Assembly: GCA_949987705.1 (NCBI GenBank)
Contig: OX465281.1
Coordinates: 154,556,380-154,620,379, forward strand
Length of the DNA stretch: 64,000 nt
Direction of reading: 5' to 3'
Source: Thereva unica
Taxonomy: Eukaryota; Arthropoda; Insecta; Diptera; Therevidae
Below, one piece after another: positions 8,999 to 20,495 of the stretch (within the stretch, counting starts at the first letter, position 1; each line of letters starts with the position of its first letter). Both the position numbers and the translations under genes were made by a program. The notes beneath the pieces are model-generated. The model was given only the letters and a program-made list of their open reading frames with translations, was not told where the DNA came from and ran no database searches.

Positions 8999-10642
8999 TA
9001 TAACGGTCAGTTTTGCCTAAATATCTACTTGACTAAAAATTACTGTGGGGAGAAAAATCGAGTAGTGGGTTCGGGAACAAAAAGGTAGGCGGGGAGAAAG
9101 GACAGAAAAAATTGAGTTCGAATTTGGACGTATGCAGAAATTTACTGCAAAAGTTTGTGTTCGGAAAAATTTAAGATTAAATAAAAAAGGAAAAAATCAG
9201 TTTTGAACCCATACGACTGGCTGGTAGACAAAAACCTTCATTATTCAGTTCATTTTGCAAAAAAAATAAAAATTTCGTTTCGACTTAGCAACAATCAGGA
9301 CTATTTCGGGGCTGTGAATTCTAGTCGAAAATACAAGGAAAAATAAGCACAAAAAAATTAACAAATAAGAAAAGAATTTGGAGAAATTTGAAAGTACCGA
9401 AAAGGATACCAGCAATACAAAAATTGCGTTTTGCCCTTTTGTTTATAAAACAGGATATACATATTTCAGTGTTTTACGTGGGGAAAGACCCTGTGTTTAT
9501 ATTACTTTTCGTTTATCGGTCACCAAAATTTCATCAAAAACGGGAAAAACGTGTAGAGAAATGGCGGAAGGCAATGGAGAGTTGGTGGACGAAGTAACAG
9601 GTATAAAATCAGAAGACCGAGGGGGGATGGAGAACAGACCGAAGATTATCCAAAATTACTCGAATATGGTTTAAATAGAAAAAATTGCCGGAAAATTAGA
9701 TGATATTTATCAAACAGCAGACACTAGTATAAAGGAGGAACTGTATATTCCATTACTACCAATTGATATACCGATCGATAGTCAGGTAATTAAGCAATAC
9801 CTATAGGTATCCACACCAGCTGGATCAGAGAAAAAAACCACACAAAAAAAAATACAAAAAATAAAATAACCAAAAAAAATTTTCTTTTTGCTTTAATTAA
9901 AAAAAAAAAAAAAAAATTTATTACTAAAATAATAATTTTAATAGTAGTTAGTGTTAACTTTATAATATTCTTTATAATTAATTGTGAATTTGTGTTGCTA
10001 CTTGTCGGAAATATTTTATTCTTTGTTGGTTCCGGGAAAGTTGTTTTTCCTCTAAGTGATTCTGTTGATTGTAATATCGTTTGTACAAAGTGAGGAGTAT
10101 TGGCCAGTACTGCGCGCTTTATTGTTGTCCTTCATACACATGTCCCTAAAATAACGTACCCCTTATGTTTTGAATTTGATCAGTTAATTGTTAATATTTG
10201 ACACGGGCAACTAATCAGTGTCGTGGTTGTTAAGCTTTCCATGTAATGTTTGTGTTGAGGTTTACAGATTGATTAAATGATTATAAACATTAGAATGTCC
10301 CTGTGGTAAATTTTTTTTTGGTGGAATGGTTGAGGGGGGATCATTTCTTTTCAGGGTTTGACGAGGCTCAGGTGATGTCCGGCGAAGGATGGAGGTGGAA
10401 TTCAGGATTGCACAGGCACAGGTAAGTGGTGAACCAACCGCGGTAAGCCCCGGCCACACACCCCACGACCCCTCCGGCGAGCTAGATAACTCCGTGTGGC
10501 CGGCGTAGGAGTTCCGGATTTTCTTTTCATTTCTTATGTATGGTATTGGCTCCTTGGTCATGCTCTTCCGGGCTTGTGGCTAAGGGGGTAATACCTCGCA
10601 TAAGTGGCGCCCACTATTTTATCGCGCCATTATGCTATTACA
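8999..10642 (+). repeat. 3' LTR of the Gypsy element
   Basis: 1644 bp, almost identical to 1030-2671 and followed by the second GGGT copy of the target duplication (10643-10646). Around 10502 it carries the reverse complement of a ~10-bp patch found in the 5' LTR. Confidence 0.95.
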
Positions 10643-10835
10643 GGGTGAAATGGGGTTACCAAACTACTGGACCTATAGGCCTAAAATTTGGACAATGCAT
10701 CCCTATAATGACGTGGACATCCACTAAGAGGCGATTACTCGAAATTCATCCCCTTAGGGGATAAAATGCTCTGAAGCTGAAGGGCTGAAATTTTGACAGT
10801 GCATCCCTATAATCCCGAAGAAATGAATGACTCGA
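10643..10835. repeat. satellite 1 (right part)
   Basis: Continuation of the ~119-bp satellite interrupted at 1026: GGGTGAAATGGGG, then GACGTGGACATCCACTAAGA and CATCCCCTTAGGGG, and a last GACAGTGCATCCCTATAAT. The final copies are shortened. Confidence 0.85.
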
Positions 10836-11167
10836 AATTCATTTTATTTAATATTAATTTGTGATTGCTTCATAATTCACCCACGTAAATAGGTGAACAA
10901 ACTTAACGAGCGTTCGTCAAACCCTAAAATGTCACTTCTCTTGATGACATATACATGCCAATCTGGGCTTCAAAACTTGCAGGTTTGTTGAGCAGAGGTG
11001 ATATACGCAGCAATTTGTTTACCATATTTATTAAAAAAATGCACTATAAGAAACCCTTTTTAGGGATAATAACAGCTGACTTTTTTTTTTTTTTTGAAGG
11101 AAAACATTGCACATAATAAACAGTTTTTATTTAAAGGCGTTGCAAAGCACGCGGGGTTTATGCTAGT
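10836..11167. other. AT-rich spacer, no gene seen
   Basis: About 330 bp between the two satellite families. It contains an A/T-run region (11075-11100) and no open frame, terminal repeat or RNA gene that I could support. Confidence 0.6.
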
Positions 11168-12798
11168 AAGCAATATAGTATACTCAATAAGTAGTAAGAT
11201 CCACCGCGGCCATCTCAAGAGGACGCATTACCATTTGCTTCACCACCCCCTCGACATGGGTATTAAATGAAAGGGTATGATAAGTAGAATACAAAAAGCT
11301 GTGTCGTAAAATCCATATCGGCGGTTTTAAGAGGGCGGATTACCACTTCTTCACCACCCCTTCGACATGGGTATCAAAAGAATGGGTATGATAAGTAGAA
11401 TACAATAAGCTAAGTCGTAAAATCCATATCGGCGGTCTCAAGAGGGCGGATTACCACTTCTTCACCACCCCCTCAACACGGGCATCAATTGAAAGGGTAT
11501 CATGAGTAGAATACCAGAAGCGATCTAGTATACTCAATGTATGGTTAGATCCATGGCGGTCATCTAAAGAGGGTGAATTACCATTTTCTTCACAAACCCT
11601 TCGACATGGGTATCAAATGAAAGGGAATGATAAATAGAATACAATAAGCAATATAGTATACTCAATAAATAGGTAGACCCACTGCGGCCATCTCAAGAGG
11701 ACGCATTACCATTTTCTACACCACCCCATCGACATAGGTATCAAATGAAAAGGTATGATAAATAGAATACAATAAGCTATGTTGTAAAATCAATGGCGGC
11801 GGTCTCAAGAGGGCGGATTACCACTTCTCCACCACCTTATCAACATGGGAGTTCCGAGGGTATAATAAGTAGAATACCATAAGCGATATAGTATACTAAA
11901 TATATGGTTAGCTCCACGGCGGTCATCTCAAGAGGGCGGATTACCATTTCCTTTACAACCCCCTCGACATGGGTATCAAATGAAACGAAATGATAAGTAG
12001 AATACAATAAGCAATACAGTATACTCAATAAATAGTTAGATCCACCGCGGCCATCTCAAGAGGACGCATTACCATTTTCTTTACCAACTCCTCGACATGG
12101 GTATCAAATGAAAGGGTATGATAAGTAGAATACAATAAGCTATGTTGTAAAATCCATCGCGGCGGTCTCAAGAGGGCGGATTCCCATTTTTTCACCACCC
12201 CCTCAACACGGGTATCAATTGAAAGGTTATCATGAGTAGAATACCAGAAGCGATGTAGTATACTCAATGTATGGTTGGATCCATGGCGGTCATCTCAAGA
12301 GGGTGGATTACCATTTTCTTCACAACCCCTTCGACATGGGTATTAAATGAAATAGAATGATAAATAGGATACAATAAGCAATGTATTATACTCAATATAT
12401 GGTTAGATCCATAGCGATCATCTCAAGAGGGCGGATTACAATTTTCTTTACAACCCCCTCGACATGGGTATCAAATTAAATGGAATGATAAGTAGAATCG
12501 CGAGGCCAGGACCGGATCCCGGTTGTAGAGCCGTTAAAGAAAGAAGATAAGTAGAATACAATAAGCAATATAGTATACTCAATAAATTGTTAGATCCACC
12601 TCAGCCATCTCAGGAGGACGCATTACCAGTTTCTTCACTACCCCTCGACATGGGTATCAAATGAACGGGTATGATAAGTAGAATACAATAAGCTATGTCG
12701 TAAAACCCATATCGGCGGTCTCAAGAGGGCGGATTGCCACTTCTTCACCACCCCCTCAACATGGGTATCAATTGAAAGGGGTATCATAAGTAAAATAC
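11168..12798. repeat. satellite 2 (A-B-C trimer), segment 1
   Basis: Tandem monomers of about 128 and 110 bp sharing the core TCGACATGGGTATCAAATGA followed by GGGTATGATAAGTAGAATAC. Three monomer types alternate: A (GATCCACCGCGGCCATCTC then AGAGGACGCATTACC), B (GCTATGTCGTAAAATCCAT then ATCAATTGAAAGGGTATC) and C (GGTTAGATCCATGGCGGTC). Short open frames on the minus strand recur with the monomer and are not genes. The array is broken by an LTR element at 12799 and continues at 25147, 35596 and 38431. Confidence 0.92.
12499..12545 (+). mobile_element. ultra-short 5'-truncated LINE/SINE insertion
   Basis: A 47-bp foreign piece (starting CGCGAGGCCAGGACCGGATC, ending in a purine-rich AAAGAAAGAA tail) lies inside a satellite monomer and is flanked by the direct repeat GATAAGTAGAAT (12487-12498 and 12546-12557). 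Only one copy of that motif is normally found per monomer, so it is the target-site duplication of a target-primed insertion that aborted early. Confidence 0.7.
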
Positions 12799-13006
12799 TG
12801 TGGCGTGTCGCCTTGAGGAATCTATGATGTTTTAAGTATTACTTAAAAGATCACAGTTACTTCAAAATTTGCTTTATTAATAATTCGATAAAAAGTTGTG
12901 CACGACTTCGTGTCCGGAGGGAGAGTGATCTGCGTGCTCCAACCGTAAGCGACCGATCCTCGTTTTTCAGATCACTTTGTTGTGGAGAGGGAAATCTGTC
13001 ACCACA
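12799..13006 (-). repeat. 3' LTR (minus strand) of the 12.8-25.1 kb element
   Basis: 208 bp. It differs from the partner at 24939-25146 in only a few bases (for example ATCACAG versus GCCCAG). It is the downstream LTR because the coding remains run on the minus strand. Confidence 0.92.
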
Positions 13007-13020
13007 TCACTCCCCCTAAC
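13007..13020 (-). other. polypurine tract
   Basis: On the minus strand the bases immediately before the 3' LTR read TTAGGGGGAGTGA, the usual plus-strand primer for LTR elements of this type. Confidence 0.75.
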
Positions 13021-13319
13021 AGAAAGATTCTTACTACTAAGTTATAGTTTTACAATGTTTCGAGTATTTGTTGCGTAAACTTAATTTATGAAATTCATTA
13101 GAATAGAATAAAACTAAAATGAATTGTAAATATCTGAAAGGAATTTGTTATACTAATAAATACATTTCATTTGAAATAATTATGAAAGAAAAGGAAGAAA
13201 AAAAAAATCTTATTTACTAAAATTATGAGAATTCAAAGTTTGTTACAATTGATATTGGTATACGAAAAGTAACATTCTAGTAAGAGAAATGATTCTTTAT
13301 TGTGTTAGATTTTAAAAGT

Positions 13320-15352
13320 TACTTTCGGTTTATTACTGGACCTTGTGCTTCGGGTTGTGGATATCTCTGAGTTCAAAATAAAGGCTGGTTTTAATCTATC
13401 TATGTTTATCGTTTCCTCCCTCTCGCCTTTTAAGATCCTGAAGATTTTATCGTTTCTGTTTATGACTTTATGAGGACCTGTATAAGGTGGGTTGAGCCAT
13501 CCTTTAAGTGGTGCTTCTTTAACGAAGACGTGTGTGCATGTTTTTATATCTTGTGGTAAGAATTTGCTGTTTTCTAGCTCTCGGTAGCCCAGGCCTTATT
13601 TTCGCAATGGTTTCTTGTAATTCTTTCGCAAGTGGGGTAGTGATACTCGACTCTAAACTGTCATTTGTGATTAATTCGCCTGGTAACCGGAGGGATTGGC
13701 CGTACATAAGCTCGGCGGGTGAAAAACCAAGATCTTGTATGATAGCCGATCTGATGTTAAGAGGATCCAAGGAAGGTTGTGATACCATTTTTTTGGCTCG
13801 TGTGAGGCTCGGATGGTTGTCTTGATTTGACGATGAAATCTCTCAATTGATCCATTCGATTGGGGATGGTAGGTGGTGGTTCTGATCCGGTGGTTGCCAA
13901 GAATATTGCACAGCTCTTTGAAGAAATGGGATTCAAATTGTGTTCCTTGGTCAGTGGTCAAGGTTCGTGGGACGCCGTAACGCGAAATCCACTGGTGAAG
14001 GAATGCATTGGCTATAGTTTTTGTTTCGATGTTTTTTAAGGGGATGGCTTCTGGCCAGTGGGAAAATCTATCTTTTATGGTTAGTAAATAGAAATGTCCG
14101 TTAGATGGTGGAAGGGGTCCTACCAGATCGATGTGTATGTGTTCGAATCTACCCGTTGGGACTTTGAATGTCCCTTGCGGTGATAGAGTGTGCCTATTTA
14201 TTTTTGCCTTCTGGCAAGAAATGCATGCCTTGGCCCATTTTCCTATGACTGTGTTAATCTTTGGCCAGAAGTATCTTTGAGTTATTAGTTTCCTGGTTGC
14301 CCTTATTCCAGGGTGAGAAAGGTTATGCAGAATTTCGAAAATGTTTTGTCGCAGGCTTAGTGGTACGTAGGGTCTGTTATAACCTGTGGAAGTTTTACAC
14401 CATACTTCTGTGTTTTCATTTGGGAAACTAATTTTCTCGAGCGTGTAGCTGTTTTTGCTCTTGGAATTGGAAAGTATTTGTTGGAGTTGTTCGTCATTAA
14501 GCTGTTCTTTCGAGAGTGTCGGTAAGTCTAATTTTGTGGTGCTATCCACTGTATCGAGGTACGCTCTAGAGAGAGTGTCAGGTACTATATTTTGTCGTCC
14601 CTTTACATACCGGATGTCTTTAGTGAACTCGGAGATGTAACTTAGGTGGTTCGTCTGACGGGGCGATTTTTCCGATTTCGAAAGAAGGGCGTTCGTCAGG
14701 GGTTTGTGATCGGTGAATAGGGCGAATTCTTTTCCTTCTATGAAATGTCTGAACCGTTTGACAGCTAGGTATGCTGCTAATAACTCTCTATCAAACGTGA
14801 AGTATTTTTTTTGTGCTGGTTGTAGTCGTTTCGAAAAGAAACTGAGAAGTTTCCATTGTCCTGAGCTGTATTGCTGTAAGACGCCTCCCACTGCGTCATT
14901 TGACGCATCCACCCATATCGTCGCTTATCAAGAATAATGGCACAACTCAAAAATTTCCAATTTCGAGTTTATTTTGAGAATGTATAGCTAAATATGCATA
15001 TTTTTATGTAGCAAAAATCCATATTAATACTTCTAAAAATTACCGCTGGAAACTCGCTGGAATCCAAGATCATAACATGGGCTTGTATGAAACTAAAAAC
15101 TTTTAAATGGCTCCCCTGTAAAATCCATTGTTTTTGAGTTGTGACACTATTCTTGATAAGCGACGACATGGTAATCTCCGCTGAGGGATCGGGGTAAAAT
15201 AAAAGAGTGTGTTTTTTTAGAGACTCTTTGATTTTTTGAAAAGCTTGTTCCTGATCCGGAGGCCATGTTAAGGCGGATGAAATGCGCTTTTTATCTTTGG
15301 GTATTTTTAGGATATCATAGAGCGGAGCGGCTAAAGTTGCGAAATTTGGCAA
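13320..15352 (-). pseudogene. pol remnant: RNase H and integrase
   Basis: Read on the minus strand: a connection segment (15352 to 15167), RNase H (VDASNDAVGG, TDHKPLT, DTLSRA), an integrase zinc domain (H-x3-H near HNLSHPG, then CISCQ) and a core with D in IHIDLVGP, D in TTDQGTQF and E in GSIERFHR, so the integrase triad is still visible. The C-terminal part (13788 down to about 13320) is in another frame. Damage: a 249-bp MITE at 14918-15166 interrupts the RNase H start, a frameshift lies near 13680-13790, and there is no intact start. The neighbouring reverse transcriptase core is absent. It cannot be expressed as one protein. Confidence 0.85.
14918..15166. mobile_element. Tc1/mariner-type MITE in the pol remnant
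   Basis: Terminal inverted repeats of about 36 bp begin TCGTCGCTTATCAAGAATA on both ends. The left flank is TA and the right flank CA, read here as a TA duplication with one mutated copy. Removing the insert with one TA rejoins the RNase H frame in register, which supports the boundaries. No coding capacity. Confidence 0.8.
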
Positions 15353-15670
15353 GAAACGGTGGTAAAATTTTTGTTTATGTTTTGAATCGTGTGCTGGTGA
15401 TGGGGATAAGAAATTTGTTGAATTTCATAATTATTTCGAAATTGTGGTGATGAAATTAGTACCTAGAACAAATACAAGTCCTGTAGGATAGAAAATTAAT
15501 ACGCAAATCATACAGCTTTTTCAATTTATTTCGTATCACGTCCACTTGCCACTTTGATTTTTAGGTCGTGTCAAAGTCTGAACGCGACACCAGCACGGCG
15601 ACTTTGTGTCAGTGAAAAATCCGCGCACACCGCGAAGCCAATGTCCGCACCGCCTTTGAGCGAAATTCTG
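15353..15670. other. unrelated filler replacing the reverse transcriptase core
   Basis: About 320 bp between the end of the protease/RT linker (15671) and the connection segment (15352). A Gypsy RT core needs over 500 bp and none of its motifs (including the catalytic aspartate pair) is present here. The DNA is AT-rich on the left and GC-richer from 15560. Origin unknown. Confidence 0.55.
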
Positions 15671-17173
15671 TCACCAGCTTAACTTCACCATAGTTTCGAA
15701 CTCTGATTTTGCTGCTGCATATTTTTCCGGGTTTAGCTTCGGAGGGCGTGCAGATGGGAGTTTTCCGGTGGTGTGTATTCGGTGGACCACCTTGTGACAT
15801 GCTGTTGCATTGAAATCAGGGGGTGTTTTTAGTTTGGGGAAATCATTTAGTATAGAACCATATTCATCTTTTAGTGGACGTAGCTTTGGCGAAATTAAGT
15901 GGACTGCTCGTTTGATGCATTCCACGGAGATTGACGTAGTTTTGTCTATTAGCTTCCTTTGTCGCAGATCTACTAGCAAGTCGTATTTGAAAATGAAATC
16001 GGCTCCTATTATGGCATGATCCACTGTTGCTATGACAAAAGTTTGGTCGAAACAACGACGTAAGCCTAAATTTAGGGTTAGTTATGTGAAACCGTGTGTG
16101 GCTATAGGTGTTCCATTAGCCGAAACTAAGTTGTAATCAGATTTAGGAGATAATTTGGCGTAGCCTTTTTTTGGCACTATTGAAACTTCAGCTCCGGTGT
16201 CTATTAAGAACTGGGTATTTGTTCTTTTGTCGCGAATGAAAAGGCGGCGTGAGGGGTTGCTTGTCTTCATCGCCGCTGATGAAGAAGCAATCTCTAGTTT
16301 TTTGTATTCTGTCGTTCGACTGGGGTGAAACTGCAGGGTGAAAAATATTTTTGAGCATTGTTGCCATAGCAAGCGCCTGTGATACCAACAAGCTTCATTT
16401 CCTGGCTTAGATCGCGAATGAGATCTGGATCTGGATCTGGTGGGGGTACTACTCCTGCGAAATGAGCTTTGTGGTCTGGCTATTTTTAGTTCAATAGCCT
16501 TGAGGCGTTCAGAAATTTCTTGAATGCTATCGGCAACTTTGTCATGGTTGGTGGAAGTCGAGGGATTAGTAGTGTATTTATTAATAGCGGAAACGTTCAA
16601 AGTTGTGGAGGAGTCATGGATTCTATCTGTTATGTCAAATAGTTCCTCTTGGCTATGCGCTTTTTCGTTTTCGATGATGCACGCCTGTACAGAGTTAGGA
16701 AGTTTATTCATCCATAATTTTCTAAGTAATGAATTGTTTATTAAACTATTACTACCTGCTAATGCCTCCATGTGCCTGTACAGTTCGGATGGCTTATAAT
16801 CTCCTAGTTCTATTTTATTTAGGAGGGAATATAAACGTCGCTCTTCGGAATCTCTACTTCTTGAGAGTAGTGCTTGTTTTAGACTTTCGTATCTCCCTTC
16901 CTGTGGTGGGGCTAACAAAATATCCGCCACGATTTCCATCGTATCTGGTGCAAGGAAGACACTAGGTGATCATATTTCGCATTAGCGGAAGTGATTCTTT
17001 TAACGCGAAACTGAGTCTCGACTTGTAGGAGCCATAGGTCTGGCCTGTTATTCCAAAAAGGAGGTATTTTTAGGCTGGTTACGTAAGGCGCTAGTGGATC
17101 AGTGGGCACTACCATGTGTGCTTCCTGCTGCACTACTTTCGCCGATGGTTGGCTTAGTGCTTTCGGTCGACAT
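15671..17173 (-). pseudogene. gag and protease remnant
   Basis: Minus strand from an ATG at 17171-17173 through gag (PPFWNNRPDLWLLQVETQF region; then ADILLAPP and a conserved leucine-rich block) to a basic RS-rich stretch (SRSRSRSHSRSKPG) and a damaged Cys/His cluster (CWYH). An aspartic protease follows (FLIDTGAEVSIVP), then GADFIFKYDLLVD and the linker toward RT. Damage seen: a frame change just after the ATG, another near 16950, and a TAA stop in frame at 16082-16084. The Plus-strand LINE inserted near 17235 separates it from its own leader and 5' LTR. Confidence 0.8.
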
Positions 17174-17246
17174 TTTGCAGGTTTTGTTTCTTTAGAGGCT
17201 TTGCAGAAAAGTCAGCCGCACTTTCAAGCCTGTTTCTTCTTTTGTT

Positions 17247-17429
17247 TTGTCTGCACCGCCGTCTATTGCAAAGAATCTTTTAGATCCCGGTTTCTGGCCT
17301 GCTGGTGCCCTTACCAAGCTTTTTGTCCCGCGTACCCGTACTCAAGCGCATCGTGCAAACGCTTCTACTCCGAGCACTATACAGATACCAAAAAACTCGA
17401 GACGCTTTCCCTCTACTACCAGAATGTAA
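17247..17429 (+). pseudogene. C-terminal fragment of LINE ORF1
   Basis: About 60 codons overlapping the start of ORF2 in another frame. They include NLLDPGFWPAGALTKLFV, the kind of Leu-Asp-Pro/Trp-Pro block seen near the end of ORF1 proteins of Jockey-like elements, then a proline/threonine-rich tail. The rest of ORF1 is missing, consistent with 5' truncation. Confidence 0.45.
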
Positions 17430-18637
17430 GAGGGACTAGGTCAAAAACTAACGACATCCTTCAGGCATCGATGGCTAGCGGGTTCGATGTCATAGCATTT
17501 ACTGAAACCTGGCTTCATGAAGGTATTCTTAATGCGGAACTCTTTGATTCCTCTTACCAAGTGTTTCGGAGGGATCGTTACACTGACTCGGATGCTCGTG
17601 GAGGTGGCGTACTTCTTGCTTGTAGTAGCCATCTGTCTTGTAATCCAATTTCTCTTCCTAGTTTTTCTATCCACCTTGACATTGAGCTTGTCGCTCTTAA
17701 AATTACCTTATCAAAAACTAATCTCTTTCTGCTGTGCTGCTATATCCCACCAGATATGATAAGCACTCTTGACGATAGAGGTAAAAATCTCTATGATATT
17801 CTCATCTCTGGTGTTGATCATATCTCGAGTATGATGGACACTGGTGATGAATTACTTCTCCTTGGGGACTTTAATTTACCCAATATTCAGTGGGTATCGG
17901 ATGTAGATGACGATAACTACCTTCCTGAAGGCAACCTGAATTCTAAGGAATCCTGTTTTCTTAATTCCTTATTCTCACTTGGCTTGAATCAAATGAGCGG
18001 TGTATCTAACGTTTTGGGGAGGCAGTTAGATCTGGTATTCTTTACTGACGAAGTCAATATGACTGTCGAACTCAGTCCAACAGTCATGACGTCTGTTGAC
18101 AGTTACCATCCTCCGCTTCTGCTTAATTATTGCTTCAATTCAGAGAATACGCCTTGTTCGGAGGAGGTAACCCATTCCTTTAACTTTAGAAAGGCTAACT
18201 TTGGGGAGCTGTCATCTAAGCTTGCCTCGATCGATTTTAACAGTTTGCTTTCCGCAAATGAGTTGGATGACGATGTGGCACTGTTTTATAACGTACTATA
18301 CGAGGCCCTCGTTTCTTGCGTACCTTATGAGCCCCAAAAACTGCCCAGTTCTTCCCCACCTTGGTTTAATAATGAACTCAGGCATTTAAAAAATCAGAAG
18401 AATAGACTTTGGAAAACCTATTTAAAGAGAAAGGACTCTCCTAGTCGCAATTCATTTATCAATTGCTATAACAGGTTTCGTTCACTCTCTTTTACTCTGT
18501 ATCGTGAACACCTTAGCAGCATGAGTGATAAAGTGTTTACTGATCCTAGGAACTTCTTTAAATTTGTCAACTCTAAGAAAAAAGTTGATAACTACCCTAA
18601 TACTATGCAGCACACGAACTGGTGTAGTTCTGAGTGA
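17390..18637 (+). pseudogene. LINE ORF2, endonuclease part
   Basis: Apurinic/apyrimidinic-type endonuclease that would nick target DNA. Motifs: LYYQNVRG (17411-17434), AFTETWLHEG, RDRYTDSDARGGGVLLA, LLLGDFNLPNIQW (about 17852-17890), and a late SVDSYHPP in the position where the family usually has Ser-Asp-His. A linker with many basic residues follows (RHLKNQKNRLWKTYLKRK). The frame stops at TGA 18635-18637, but the same frame continues at once into the reverse transcriptase, so one nonsense change (perhaps with a small deletion) has split ORF2. No clear native start; residues before about 17390 are not domain-like. Confidence 0.85.
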
Positions 18638-20284
18638 CTTGCGATTTGCAACATGTTTGCATCATTCTTTCATCAATCTTTTTCACCTTCTGACTTTCAG
18701 CCTAATGACAATAATTTTCGTCACATTATCCCTAACCGAGAGCCTCATTTTTTACCTCTCTCAATTACCATTGCTGATATCGTGAAACATATTGATGAAC
18801 TCCCTTTCGACTACACTTCGGGCCCTGACGGTATTCCACCTGCTGTCCTGAAGTCCTGTGTGGAGGTTCTCCAGTCTCCACTGAAAATCCTGTTTCAGAA
18901 GTCCCTGGATAAAGGGTGCTTCCCTACGCTTTGGAAGAATTCGTTCATAATTCCTATTCATAAAAGTGGTAGCAAAAACGAAATATCGAATTATAGACCA
19001 ATTGCGAAGTTGTCTGTTATACCGAAGCTTTTCGAATCAATTATCTATTCTGCGATCGCTCCGATCTGCAAGAGGCTGGTCTCAACGAATCAACATGGTT
19101 TTCTTGCAGGTCGTTCCACTACCACCAATCTTCTTGAGTTCACTTCTCATGCTGTCGAGGGCTTCGTTTCTGGTTGTCAAACTGATTGCGTTTACACTGA
19201 TTTTAGCAAGGCATTTGACAAGCTCTCCCATTCTATTATAATTCTCAAATTAAGAAGGCTTGGCTTTCCGCAAGCACTTCTGGTGTGGTTCCAGTCTTAC
19301 TTAGCTGACCGGACCTACCAAGTTCTTTTTCGTGGATCCAAATCAGTACCCATTGAAGCATCATCCGGTGTCCCTCAAGGAAGTCATCTCGGCCCTCTTC
19401 TCTTCATTCTATCAATTGATGACATTGTTTCCTTGCTAAGACACTGTAGAATATTGATTTACGCTGATGACATCAAGTTATACCGTCACATTAAGAGTAT
19501 TGAGGATTGCAAACTTTTGCAAGCTGATCTTGACACCTTTTACTCTTGGTGTACATATAACAACCTGGTTCTTAATATTAGTAAATGTGAAGTCATGACT
19601 TTTAGTAGGAGACGTGATCCTATAATTTTTAACTACACCTTTCTTAATGAAGGTGTCCCTCGTGTAAATTTTGTTAAAGATCTCGGGATTAGATTTGATA
19701 GTAAGCTGGATTTTTCCACTCACATCAACTATATCTCTTCTAGAGGTAGTTTAGTCCTGGGTTTTATAAAAAGGTGGTCCAAAGAATTTAACAACCCCTT
19801 GATTACTAAACACCTTTATATTTCTCTTGTCAGACCATTACTCGAATATGCGTCCCAGGTTTGGTCTCCTCACTACTCTGTGCATGTTAGAACTATTGAA
19901 TCGGTCCAACGAAGGTTCGTTCGATTCGCACTGAATCATCTTCCTTGGGAAAACCCATTAGTTCTTCCATCTTATGAATCTCGGCTTAAGTTACTTAACT
20001 TAAGCTCTCTTCACAAGCGCCGTGAGGTGGCCGATGTTGTTTTTGTTCATCAGCTCCTTAATGGAAAGGTTGACTCAGGTTTTCTAGGTCGCCGTGCATC
20101 GTTTAGAGTGAGTCGTTACAATCTAAGAGGACCACCTCTCTTACAAATCAACTCTTCTAATACGAATTACGGCAGATTCGAACCTGTCAATCGCATGTTC
20201 ATTAACGTGAACAACAATATTAATGTGTTTAACGTGAGTATTGGTAAAGATGTCCTTAAAAGGAGTCTTTTTAATCTCACGTGA
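18638..20284 (+). pseudogene. LINE ORF2, reverse transcriptase part
   Basis: Same frame as the endonuclease, open from after the TGA to 20284. Motifs in order: GPDGIPPAVLK, NYRPIAKLSVIPKLFE, QHGFLAGRSTTTNLLEF, YTDFSKAFDKLSH, SGVPQGSHLGPLLF, catalytic YADD (19460-19471), VKDLGIRFDSKLDF, RPLLEYASQVWSPHY, and a conserved C-terminus ending KRSLFNLT. All RT motifs are intact. It would reverse transcribe its own RNA at the nicked target. The 64-kb partial copy has the same C-terminus. Confidence 0.9.
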
Positions 20285-20472
20285 TTGCTTACATTTTATG
20301 TTGTTTGGTGGGTTACATGTTGGATGCCCTTACTTTTTATTTTAATTTATGTTCAATCTCTTTTTAGAGATAGGATTTGTGTTCTATTTACATGTTACTA
20401 ATATTTTATGTTTGCATGTCTCAGCTGAGCCACGGCAGTGGTAAATATTTCTCAGCCCTGCTGGGAAGTGTG

Positions 20473-20489
20473 CCTTCTGTGTTAGAAGG
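20473..20489 (+). other. LINE 3' terminal stem-loop
   Basis: CCTTCT-GTGTT-AGAAGG: a perfect 6-bp stem with a 5-base loop just before the TA-rich tail. Variants of the same hairpin with different loops occur at 20580-20596, 61103-61119, 63326-63342 and 63431-63447, always beside a LINE 3' end or a TA microsatellite. Confidence 0.6.
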
Positions 20490-20495
20490 GAAACT

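Larger units (their letters stand above)
1030..10642 (+). mobile_element. Ty3/Gypsy LTR retrotransposon, nearly complete
   Basis: Two almost identical ~1.64-kb LTRs (1030-2671 and 8999-10642) flank a primer-binding site, gag and pol. A 4-bp target-site duplication GGGT sits at 1026-1029 and 10643-10646, and joining the flanks across one copy rebuilds the satellite unit. The LTRs differ at only a few positions by eye, so the insertion is recent. The pol order PR-RT-RNaseH-IN is Ty3/Gypsy (Metaviridae-type). Long LTRs plus a lysine-tRNA-like primer site recall the Osvaldo/Ulysses group, but that assignment is only an inference. No env was found. Confidence 0.95.
17235..20495 (+). mobile_element. 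Jockey/CR1-like LINE, 5'-truncated
   Basis: Non-LTR retrotransposon with the C-terminal end of ORF1 (17247-17429), an ORF2 with endonuclease and reverse transcriptase (about 17390-20284), a ~200-bp 3' UTR, a terminal stem-loop (20473-20489) and a TA-rich tail. The 5' boundary is approximate, set where the minus-strand gag leader of the host LTR element stops. A second copy of the same family, on the minus strand, leaves the window at 64000 and shares the 3' UTR. Confidence 0.88.

Noticed and set aside
17102..17389. N-terminal extension of the LINE ORF2 frame
   Set aside because: It runs over the gag leader of the host LTR element on the other strand and into the ORF1 end; the endonuclease begins only near 17390.
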